From positions 1 through 10,738 of the forward strand of contig CAKSAJ010000045.1 of the NCBI GenBank assembly GCA_934435195.1: 10,738 nucleotides of DNA, written 5' to 3'. The translations under genes were made by a program, and so were the position numbers. Below, in pieces: positions 1 through 6,431 of this stretch. The DNA is from an uncultured Schaedlerella sp. GTDB taxonomy: Bacteria; Bacillota; Clostridia; Lachnospirales; Lachnospiraceae. The notes below the pieces were generated by a model that saw only the letters and a program-made list of their open reading frames with translations, searched no databases and had not been told where the DNA came from. Within the stretch, counting starts at the first letter, position 1. Every line of letters begins with the position of its first letter.

Positions 1-989
1 ACTCCCAGTTGTATTTCTTCTTCTCGATTCTCTGTCATTTTTCCCTCAGTATGTCCTGCTGTCGTCCCCTCATTTCCTGCCCCGACACAGATTACTGTCT
101 TCCAGACATTTGATATCTCGTCTAAAAATCGCTCTAGCAGTGATGTTCCATCATGAGAACCATAAGTATTTCCAAAGCTGATGTTAATAGCAACCGGCAT
201 TTGATATTCAATCGCTTTACGTACTGCGTAATCTACTCCCTGCATTAATTCGGTCGTTCTGGGAAATCCATCTTCACTTGTATTTCTCATCTTCACAACA
301 ATCAGCTCACTCTCCGGTGCCACACCAGCTAACACCCCACCACTTGCTCTTCCATTTCCTGCTGCAATACCGGCCACTGCTGTTCCATGTCCGGATATAT
401 CCTGCGTTGCCACAATTGACTGTCTGTTTATAACACTTTGTTGGTTTAAGGCATCGTTAATCTGTTCTCTGGTATATTCCACTCCGATCACATATCCTTC
501 CGGCGGTCTTTCTCCCTCCCTTGAAATCAATGACTGATCCCACATTGTCCGAATCCTTGTCGTTCCATCTGCATTTTGAAAATCCGGATTTGCATAATCG
601 ATTCCAGAATCTATCACTGCTATCAACACGCCTTGTCCATATAAAGAAAGACGAGTGCTCTGTACCTCTTGAATACAGGACACTCGTCTCCCATTCGCCA
701 CTTGAAAAAATAATCGTTTTGGCTTTTCTACATAATTCACTTCTATAATCTGCGACAATCGTTCTATCAATGATTCTTTGATTGTAATAATTGCATATCC
801 ATTTATTAACTCCACAACACTGCGGGCAAGTTCCCGAACCTGCTCAAGACTTCCTGTATATTGTACAATTAAAGTCCATTCTTTGTCGGTAGAGTTATAT
901 CCCACATCAAGATTCGATGAGTTTTCTCGCTCCGTTTCGGTTGCATCCAATGCAAGATTTAATAAATTCTCGAGTTTTTGACTCGTCAT
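1..989 (-). CDS. S8 family (subtilisin-like, Csp-type) serine peptidase, partial
   Basis: This reading frame starts at the ATG at 987-989 and runs off the left edge, so about 329 N-terminal residues are visible and the C-terminus is missing. It is a subtilisin-fold serine protease. The first ~100 residues look like a prodomain with no hydrophobic signal peptide. The catalytic Asp is D127 in IDSGIDY, the catalytic His is H201 in SGHGTAVAGIAAGNG, and the oxyanion-hole Asn is N306 in GAGNEG; the catalytic Ser lies beyond the window. The sequence most resembles the clostridial S8 group that includes CspB, the protease that activates the germination enzyme SleC, but this group also has members of unknown role, so a germination function is only a possibility. 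The intact Asp and His argue against a CspA/CspC-type pseudoprotease. GGAG at 999-1002 lies 9 nt before the ATG. An upstream terminator separates it from the VWA operon. Confidence 0.9.
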   Translation of the reverse strand, partial: MTSQKLENLLNLALDATETERENSSNLDVGYNSTDKEWTLIVQYTGSLEQVRELARSVVELINGYAIITIKESLIERLSQIIEVNYVEKPKRLFFQVANGRRVSCIQEVQSTRLSLYGQGVLIAVIDSGIDYANPDFQNADGTTRIRTMWDQSLISREGERPPEGYVIGVEYTREQINDALNQQSVINRQSIVATQDISGHGTAVAGIAAGNGRASGGVLAGVAPESELIVVKMRNTSEDGFPRTTELMQGVDYAVRKAIEYQMPVAINISFGNTYGSHDGTSLLERFLDEISNVWKTVICVGAGNEGTTAGHTEGKMTENREEEIQLG

Positions 990-1111
990 GATAAATTGCT
1001 CCGATTGCTTTTCTATTATTTTCTATATTTATTCGGTAATTTACAATTTATTCCGTCAATCCCAACAGCTATTTTCTTGCCGATGCACCACAATTACAGA
1101 TTGGATTTGCA

Positions 1112-1143
1112 TATAAAAAGAACCGGGAATTACTCCCGATTCT
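1112..1143 (-). terminator. Intrinsic terminator overlapping the end of the VWA gene
   Basis: Read on the minus strand, arms 1134-1143 and 1119-1128 form a 10-bp stem (one T-G wobble) around a 5-nt loop, followed by a T run at 1115-1119. The TAA stop of the VWA gene (1130-1132) sits in the loop, so the rising arm is coding sequence. It should end the glycosyltransferase/ATPase/VWA transcript before the peptidase gene. Confidence 0.85.
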
Positions 1144-2935
1144 CAATGACTTGCTGCAGTATACATCCCACTGCATCTGAAAATTCGCTGATATTTTGAA
1201 TCTTCACCAAATCGTGGCCGAATATTTTTCCGGCCACCGCTCCTCCACGCTCGCTTCCCATGAAGATTCCTATGACCTGCATTCCTTTTCTCCTCAATGC
1301 CTGCACTTCTTTTGTCGTATCCTGAATAGCAACCAAATCTGTATATTCGTTGTTTTTGTAAAATGCGCCTTCTCCTGCATCCTGGTCATCTTGCGGACTT
1401 GCATCCGTAAGTACAAGCAATATTTTTTTCGACTTTTCACTTTTTTCTGCCAGATGTCCTGCTGCCCGAAGTGCCAGTCCGTCTCTGTTGTTCCCTGCTG
1501 CTACATATCGAAAAATCTCATCGTCTTTTTGATTTTCTTCATAACTTTTGAAAATCCGCATCACAGTGTATCCCCGAATACTGCAATACGAATAAATCTG
1601 TGCCGGAATCTTGCACATTTCCAAACTTCTCGCCAGAATATACGCCTGTGCTGCGATTTTTTCCTGCATCGGTTTACGCGACGAAGAAGCATCTATCATA
1701 ATATCCACGGAGAATCCCGGTATCTCTACTTCTTCCTTCTTCTCAAATACTCTCGGGTTATCCAGATAGATGGCTTTCCATACTTTTGATGGACAAATTT
1801 TCCCGTGGGTTGCCATCATCGGAAATGTTTCATCTTGTGTTTCCAGACATATTTTCAACTTTTCTGTCAATCTACGGATACTGTTTCGATAAACCGCACC
1901 ATTTTCCTCAAAATACTTTTTATTCTTTTCGTATTGCTTCTCAGAATCCATCTGAAATTCTACTATCTCTCGGTTTTCTTTTCTACTTTTCCACGACTCT
2001 TCCCTGAATAAAGCAGCTGCTATCTTTCCCTTTGTAAAAAGCAAATGACTATTTTTATGATTTCCAACACATAAAAGCTTCTCCACCTGTTCTTGCTGCC
2101 GCTCTGTGTATATACTTTTCCCAAAACAGCTTTCTACATACCTCCCGGCATCTTCTGCATCACCATGAAAAGTAAATTGGACAAGGTAATGTTTTACCTT
2201 CTCCATCGTGCCGGCTTTTCCTTCTGTATCCCCATTCGCATCCTCATAATTCTTAGCTCTCACATAAGTAGCACTTACCTTTCCAACCGAATGAAATGCC
2301 CCAACTACTTTTTGTAGAAAATATGTCCCCTCTTTTTTTGAAACCAATGCCGGTTTATACGTAAAATATGCCCAGAAAATTTCCTCTGTGCGTTTTAATA
2401 TCTGTTCTGTCGTCATCTCTTCTGTAAAAGAGAATGCATGTAAAATTGCAGCATCCTCTTCATTTAATCCAGCATCCATGCCAAGTATCTCTCTGCAATG
2501 TCCATTTCGTATTTGCTCGATTCTGGAATATTCTTTATTTTTTCGATAACGATTCAAATTTTCCTGTGCATATTCCTGCCGAAGCTCCGCCAGAGCTGAA
2601 CGTAAGTTTTTTTCCTTTTGATACAGTGCATTCTCAAGTCCGATCCACAACAAACCCTCATACAATTCTTGCTCTTTTCCGGCAAGCATATTAAAAAATG
2701 TATCTATTTTTTCCTGATTGTACCACTTATAAGTCAAACCGATTATCATATTCAGATACATATCTGCTCTTCCATCTGGTGAAAATGCCAGATAAAGCGG
2801 CTCCAGTTCATAATTTTCCGCTGCTGTCCATATGAAATTTCGTGCACGTTTCGCTTCTCTGATATCCTGCTCTTCCATCATTGTCCTCTTTTTTCTTCCA
2901 CTCAAAAAATCTGCGAAATCTTTTGTCGTATACAT
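1130..2935 (-). CDS. VWA (MIDAS) domain protein, NorD/CobT-like partner of a MoxR ATPase
   Basis: A 601-residue soluble protein with no signal peptide or membrane segment. The C-terminal ~200 residues form a von Willebrand factor A domain. The metal-site (MIDAS) motif is D415-A-S417-S-S419, a second conserved acidic site is in LTDASP (T510-D511), and the segment around GNNRDG (481-486) is typical of CobT/NorD-type VWA domains. The N-terminal ~400 residues are helical and charged, with no domain I can name. Such proteins pair with MoxR-family ATPases (NorQ-NorD, CobS-CobT, RavA-ViaA, CbbQ-CbbO) to remodel or insert metal into a client, and the ATPase gene lies 42 bp upstream. The client is unknown, and a nitric oxide reductase role should not be assumed. 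The start is uncertain: ATG 2935 has only a weak AGGG 11 nt upstream, whereas an internal ATG at 2878 (M20) has GAGG 6 nt upstream. Confidence 0.88.
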   Translation of the reverse strand: MYTTKDFADFLSGRKKRTMMEEQDIREAKRARNFIWTAAENYELEPLYLAFSPDGRADMYLNMIIGLTYKWYNQEKIDTFFNMLAGKEQELYEGLLWIGLENALYQKEKNLRSALAELRQEYAQENLNRYRKNKEYSRIEQIRNGHCREILGMDAGLNEEDAAILHAFSFTEEMTTEQILKRTEEIFWAYFTYKPALVSKKEGTYFLQKVVGAFHSVGKVSATYVRAKNYEDANGDTEGKAGTMEKVKHYLVQFTFHGDAEDAGRYVESCFGKSIYTERQQEQVEKLLCVGNHKNSHLLFTKGKIAAALFREESWKSRKENREIVEFQMDSEKQYEKNKKYFEENGAVYRNSIRRLTEKLKICLETQDETFPMMATHGKICPSKVWKAIYLDNPRVFEKKEEVEIPGFSVDIMIDASSSRKPMQEKIAAQAYILARSLEMCKIPAQIYSYCSIRGYTVMRIFKSYEENQKDDEIFRYVAAGNNRDGLALRAAGHLAEKSEKSKKILLVLTDASPQDDQDAGEGAFYKNNEYTDLVAIQDTTKEVQALRRKGMQVIGIFMGSERGGAVAGKIFGHDLVKIQNISEFSDAVGCILQQVIENRE

Positions 2936-2977
2936 AGCAACAGAAGCCCTGCAACTGACGTCACAAGGCTTTCTAAA

Positions 2978-3892
2978 TTAATCTGTAAATATATCTTTTT
3001 TCTCTGTTTTTCGTGAAATCCTTGCCCGGATGGTATCCCGTATCAATGTCTGTTCATAAGGATCAAAGGATTTGTTTGTAATTCCCATATCCAATGCCGT
3101 ATAAATGTCCAGCCCTTTCTCCATCAAACCAATTGAGCCTAATAGACCTCGCAAATCCAGTGCTTTCGAAGATATCTCGGCATTTTCACATTTCTTCTGT
3201 AAATCCAAAAATACTGCTGCCAATTCCTCCGAAGCCTCTTTTCTGATATCTGGATATTGATTGCAGATCAGTTTCACCAGGCTTTCTAATGATATCATTG
3301 GCATCTGGATTACCGCAAAACGAGATACCAATGCCTCGTTCAATTCTTTTGTCCCTGAATATCCGTAATTCATCGTTGCAATAAATCTTGTCGCAGGATG
3401 AAGTTCAATCCGCTCATACCCTGGGACATCAATTGTTTTACGAAAATCCAATGTTGCATGCAACACAGCCATCGCTTCACTTTTTGCCATATTGATTTCA
3501 TCAAGCACTGTAAATCCGCCTGTCCTGGCTGCGGTGTACACCGGTCCCGGACGAAATGTCACTTCCCCGTTTCGAAATGTATCCATCCCGATCAAGGATG
3601 CAGCATCCATATTCACATGAAATGACACATCCCAGCGTGGTCTGCCAAATACTCCCGCTAAATTTTCTGCGAATATATTTTTTCCGGTTGCTTTATGTCC
3701 TACCAGTAAAATATTTTCTCCGCACAAAAGTGCAGTGACCGCCTGCTCCCATACATCCTTACCATAGTAAAACTGCTTCGGTAATGGGACTCTGGAAGCA
3801 TATGCTTCCTCTACCGGGTAATTCTTTCGAAATTCTGCTATCTCATTAATCAGCTCTTGCCTGATTCCAAGTTCACTTAATTTTTCTAACAA
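2978..3892 (-). CDS. MoxR-family AAA+ ATPase (AAA_5 type)
   Basis: A 304-residue cytoplasmic ATPase. Walker A is GHKATGKN (65-72), with Asn where Ser/Thr is usual. Walker B is TVLDE (128-132), the sensor-1 Asn is N175 in ATMNYGYSG, and the arginine finger is probably R191 in SRF. VNMDAASLIGMDTF (93-106) and VTFRPGPVY (111-119) are typical of the MoxR/NorQ branch. It should form a ring and act with the VWA protein encoded immediately downstream as a remodelling chaperone. Translation begins at TTG (3890-3892): the nearby ATG at 3897-3899 is in another frame and soon meets a stop, and the next in-frame Met is M96, too late for the fold. AAGGA at 3904-3908 overlaps the stop codon of the glycosyltransferase gene, and the two genes are 14 nt apart, so translation is probably coupled. 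Confidence 0.92.
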   Translation of the reverse strand: MLEKLSELGIRQELINEIAEFRKNYPVEEAYASRVPLPKQFYYGKDVWEQAVTALLCGENILLVGHKATGKNIFAENLAGVFGRPRWDVSFHVNMDAASLIGMDTFRNGEVTFRPGPVYTAARTGGFTVLDEINMAKSEAMAVLHATLDFRKTIDVPGYERIELHPATRFIATMNYGYSGTKELNEALVSRFAVIQMPMISLESLVKLICNQYPDIRKEASEELAAVFLDLQKKCENAEISSKALDLRGLLGSIGLMEKGLDIYTALDMGITNKSFDPYEQTLIRDTIRARISRKTEKKDIFTD

Positions 3893-3901
3893 CTGTCATC
3901 G

Positions 3902-3909
3902 CTTCCTTA
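3902..3909 (-). promoter_or_regulatory. Ribosome binding site for the TTG-started ATPase, overlapping the upstream stop
   Basis: On the minus strand the sequence reads TAAGGAAG: the TAA ends the glycosyltransferase gene and the AAGGA lies about 11 nt before the TTG start. This supports the TTG start and suggests translational coupling. Confidence 0.6.
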
Positions 3910-4923
3910 GTTAAACCCTATCAATCTTCTGGCCACAACATATGCCATTGAAGATACTTTTCTTCCTGAGCGTCCCGGCAGATTCATTGTCTGTCCCAAA
4001 ATTCCATATCGTATCTTCATAAATACTCCATAATCCTTTTGTCTTAAATACTGCCAGAGTTCTTTCTTCTTCTCCAGATTCTCTTTTTTCTTAGAACGAA
4101 TACATAAAATTGAAGATACCGTCATCATGATCGCAAGATAATTCAACATGTACTTTCTTAATTTTTTACTCTGGATTCTGCGCAACTCGTACATATCAAT
4201 CATCATCTTTGTCACGAAAATCTGCTGATCTATTCTACTGATCATCACTTTCTCATTGACAGACTGGTCTTCTCTTCCAATAAAATAGCGATAGAAATCT
4301 ACATTCATATAATACAATGTCCGTACATGTGGAAGTGGATAATATACGTAAATATTGTCCACATAAAATGTATGCTTCGGCAAAGTCAACTGACAAAGCT
4401 TCAACATATCTGTACGATAAATAACAGAATGCATTAAAATATACTGTCCGATATGGAACTGTCCAATCTCGTCCCATTTCAAAATCTGATTTTCCGGAAG
4501 TACATTGTCATAACGGATTACTTTTTTATGCTCCATTCCAACTTTCTCATATACATAGTTTGCAATGAGCATATCTACTTCCTGCTCTTCTTCTTCAAAA
4601 TTTTTGAGTACATTCAGAATTTTCATCAAAGAAATCCGATCCACCCAATCATCACTGTCTACCACTTTAAAATATTTTCCGCTTGCATGTGATAATCCAG
4701 CATTTACAGCATCCCCATGACCACCGTTTTCTTTATTAATAAGCTTAACAATTCCCGGATATTTTTCTTCATATTCTTTTCCAATCTCAGCTGTACGGTC
4801 TTTTGACCCATCATTTACAATGAGAATTTCAACATCTTCGCCTCCCGGAAGAATGGATTCGATTGCCTGTGCCATATAAGCTTCTGAGTTGTAACACGGA
4901 ATCGCAAATGATATATATTTCAT
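3907..4923 (-). CDS. Glycosyltransferase family 2 protein
   Basis: A 338-residue GT-A fold glycosyltransferase, first gene of the three-gene operon. The N-terminus ISFAIPCYNSEAYM (4-17) is the usual start of the GT2 Rossmann-like core, VNDGSKDRT (36-44) binds the nucleotide, and D89-S-D91 in VVDSDDW is the metal-binding DxD motif. NKENGGHGDAVNAGL (63-77) is also characteristic. There is no clear transmembrane helix; the C-terminal ~130 residues are basic and contain one moderately hydrophobic stretch (around 245-265), so peripheral membrane association is possible. Donor and acceptor cannot be told from sequence; cell-wall polymer, exopolysaccharide or glycolipid synthesis are all plausible. 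AGAGG at 4931-4935 lies 7 nt before the ATG. It is odd to find such an enzyme leading an operon with a MoxR/VWA pair. Confidence 0.92.
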   Translation of the reverse strand: MKYISFAIPCYNSEAYMAQAIESILPGGEDVEILIVNDGSKDRTAEIGKEYEEKYPGIVKLINKENGGHGDAVNAGLSHASGKYFKVVDSDDWVDRISLMKILNVLKNFEEEEQEVDMLIANYVYEKVGMEHKKVIRYDNVLPENQILKWDEIGQFHIGQYILMHSVIYRTDMLKLCQLTLPKHTFYVDNIYVYYPLPHVRTLYYMNVDFYRYFIGREDQSVNEKVMISRIDQQIFVTKMMIDMYELRRIQSKKLRKYMLNYLAIMMTVSSILCIRSKKKENLEKKKELWQYLRQKDYGVFMKIRYGILGQTMNLPGRSGRKVSSMAYVVARRLIGFN

Positions 4924-4995
4924 TATTCTACCTCTATCTTTTTCTTTTATACTCTCACAAGTATACTCCAGATTCGCTCATTTTCCAACAAATTT

Positions 4996-5024
4996 CTTAT
5001 AATATGTCTCTTCTGACTTGTCAA
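4996..5024 (-). promoter_or_regulatory. Sigma-A-type promoter for the glycosyltransferase/ATPase/VWA operon
   Basis: On the minus strand a perfect -35 TTGACA (5019-5024) and -10 TATAAG (4996-5001, 5 of 6 matches) are separated by 17 nt. Transcription would begin near 4989, giving a leader of about 65 nt. The -35 overlaps a possible plus-strand -35 for pfp. Confidence 0.8.
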
Positions 5025-5046
5025 CTCATATTTCCAATGTTACTAT
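5018..5046 (+). promoter_or_regulatory. pfp: Candidate distal promoter for pfp
   Basis: TTGTCA (5018-5023, 5 of 6) and TACTAT (5041-5046, 4 of 6) are separated by 17 nt. This promoter would place the 5084-5121 inverted repeat in the mRNA leader. Its -35 shares bases with the opposing operon promoter, so the two could interfere. Confidence 0.4.
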
Positions 5047-5083
5047 AGGGGCATGAATTTTAGGAATTTTTTTATAATTATTA

Positions 5084-5112
5084 TTGCCGGTTACAGTATA
5101 TATATGTATCAT
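5084..5112 (+). promoter_or_regulatory. pfp: Candidate proximal promoter for pfp
   Basis: TTGCCG (5084-5089, 4 of 6) and TATCAT (5107-5112, 5 of 6) are separated by 17 nt. Transcription would begin near 5119, inside the right arm of the 7-bp inverted repeat. I cannot say from sequence which of the two candidate promoters is used. Confidence 0.45.
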
Positions 5113-5121
5113 ATCCGGCAA
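5084..5121. repeat. 7-bp perfect inverted repeat in the pfp promoter/leader
   Basis: TTGCCGG (5084-5090) and CCGGCAA (5115-5121) are exact reverse complements separated by 24 AT-rich bases; the arm centres are 31 bp apart, about three helical turns. The arms cover the proximal -35 and the predicted start point, so this may be an operator, or an RNA hairpin if the distal promoter is used. Confidence 0.6.
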
Positions 5122-5150
5122 CGAATCATTTCATTGGAGGACATAATACT

Positions 5151-6389
5151 ATGAAAAAAAATGCAATTGTCGGTCAGTCCGGGGGACCTACCGCAGTAAT
5201 TAATGCCAGCCTGTACGGAGTTATCTACGAAGCTTTGAATCGTGAGGATGTATTCGGTAATGTTTATGGCATGATCAACGGGATTGAGGGTTTCCTGCAT
5301 GACCAGCTAATGGACATGAAACCTCTGGATGCATCCGGAGAACTTGAATTGATCAAAACAACACCGGGCTCTTATCTTGGTTCCTGCCGCTATAAACTGC
5401 CGGAAGATTTAAACGACGCTGTTTATCCGGAATTATTTGAAAAATTTAAAAAATATAATATCGGATACTTTTTCTATATTGGTGGAAATGATTCCATGGA
5501 TACAGTCAGCAAGCTTTCCCGCTATGCTGCATCAGTCAACAGTGACATTCGTTTTATGGGACTTCCTAAAACCATCGATAATGACCTTGTACTCACCGAT
5601 CATACACCTGGTTTTGGAAGTGCCGCAAAATATGTTGCTTCCACAGTAAGAGAAATTGCCATTGACGCTTCTGTTTATGACAATAAACAATCTGTTACGA
5701 TTGTAGAAATCATGGGACGTCATGCCGGATGGCTTACTGCTGCCAGCGCATTGGCAAGAAAATTTGAAAATGATAATCCGGTGTTGATCTATCTGCCGGA
5801 AGTTGCATTTGACCAGGATGCATTTATCGAAAAAATAAAATCAAGTCTTGAGACAACTTCCAACCTGGTTGTTTGTATTTCAGAAGGCATCCACACTGCC
5901 GACGGAACATTTATCTGTGAGCTTGGCAGTGAGGTCGGTGTAGATACATTTGGTCATAAGATGCTGACCGGTTCCGGAAAGTATCTGGAGAATCTGGTTA
6001 AAGAGCGCCTTGGAGTTAAGGTTCGTTCTGTTGAATTAAATGTATCCCAGCGTTGTTCTAGTGCAATGCTCTCCAAAGCTGACCAGAAAGAAGCCATTGC
6101 TTCCGGTTCTTTCGGTGTCACTGCCGCAATAAAAGGCGAAACAGGAAAGATGGTCGCATTCAAACGCCAGTCTCCTCTCACACTTGATGCAGACTACGTG
6201 TTAAATTATGCAACAGAAGATGTAAATGAAATCTGTAACAAAGAAAAGACTGTCCCTCTGGAATGGATTTCCGAAGATGGATCTGATGTTACAGAAGCTT
6301 TTCTTGCATATGCAAGACCTCTTGTTCGTGGAAATGTTTCGGTTCCAACTGATGAAGATGATCTTCCGAAATTTGCATATCGTAAATAA
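5151..6389 (+). CDS. pfp: PPi-dependent 6-phosphofructokinase (diphosphate--fructose-6-phosphate 1-phosphotransferase)
   Basis: A 412-residue cytoplasmic enzyme that phosphorylates fructose 6-phosphate to fructose 1,6-bisphosphate, reversibly when pyrophosphate is the donor. The N-terminal GQSGGPTAVINASL (8-21) is the phosphofructokinase phosphate-binding loop, GGNDS is at 111-115, PKTIDND at 139-145 carries the catalytic Asp, and MGRHAGW is at 188-194. Two positions that discriminate the donor point to PPi: the ATP-enzyme motif GGDGS reads GGNDS here, with Asp in place of the second Gly, and PGTIDND reads PKTIDND, with Lys in place of Gly. The length suits the longer PPi-type bacterial enzymes rather than the ~320-residue ATP-PfkA. 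GGAGG at 5136-5140 lies 10 nt before the ATG. It is a single-gene unit with its own promoter region and terminator. Biochemical donor use is inferred from these residues. Confidence 0.93.
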   Translation: MKKNAIVGQSGGPTAVINASLYGVIYEALNREDVFGNVYGMINGIEGFLHDQLMDMKPLDASGELELIKTTPGSYLGSCRYKLPEDLNDAVYPELFEKFKKYNIGYFFYIGGNDSMDTVSKLSRYAASVNSDIRFMGLPKTIDNDLVLTDHTPGFGSAAKYVASTVREIAIDASVYDNKQSVTIVEIMGRHAGWLTAASALARKFENDNPVLIYLPEVAFDQDAFIEKIKSSLETTSNLVVCISEGIHTADGTFICELGSEVGVDTFGHKMLTGSGKYLENLVKERLGVKVRSVELNVSQRCSSAMLSKADQKEAIASGSFGVTAAIKGETGKMVAFKRQSPLTLDADYVLNYATEDVNEICNKEKTVPLEWISEDGSDVTEAFLAYARPLVRGNVSVPTDEDDLPKFAYRK

Positions 6390-6390
6390 T

Positions 6391-6425
6391 CAAAAAAGAA
6401 TGTGCCGCGGCACATTCTTTTTTTG
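6391..6425. terminator. Bidirectional intrinsic terminator between pfp and the 5'-nucleotidase gene
   Basis: 6392-6423 is a perfect 32-bp palindrome: an A6 run, a GC-rich core centred at 6407/6408, then a T run. The A and T runs supply a U tract on both strands, so it should stop both the plus-strand pfp transcript (stop codon ends at 6389) and the convergent minus-strand nucleotidase transcript (stop codon at 6432). Confidence 0.92.
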
Positions 6426-6431
6426 ATTTTT

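Noticed and set aside
1022..1059. Possible peptidase promoter with TTGACG at 1054-1059 on the minus strand
   Set aside because: No good -10 lies 16-18 nt away; the nearest candidates need spacers of 19 or more, so I did not call it, although a sporulation sigma-factor promoter is not excluded.
1196..1789. A 197-residue plus-strand open frame
   Set aside because: It lies wholly within the VWA gene on the opposite strand, has low-complexity Cys/Phe/Ser-rich composition and no family match; it is a shadow frame.
5073..5078. TATAAT match on the plus strand upstream of pfp
   Set aside because: No recognisable -35 lies 16-18 nt upstream; the two other candidates have better pairs.
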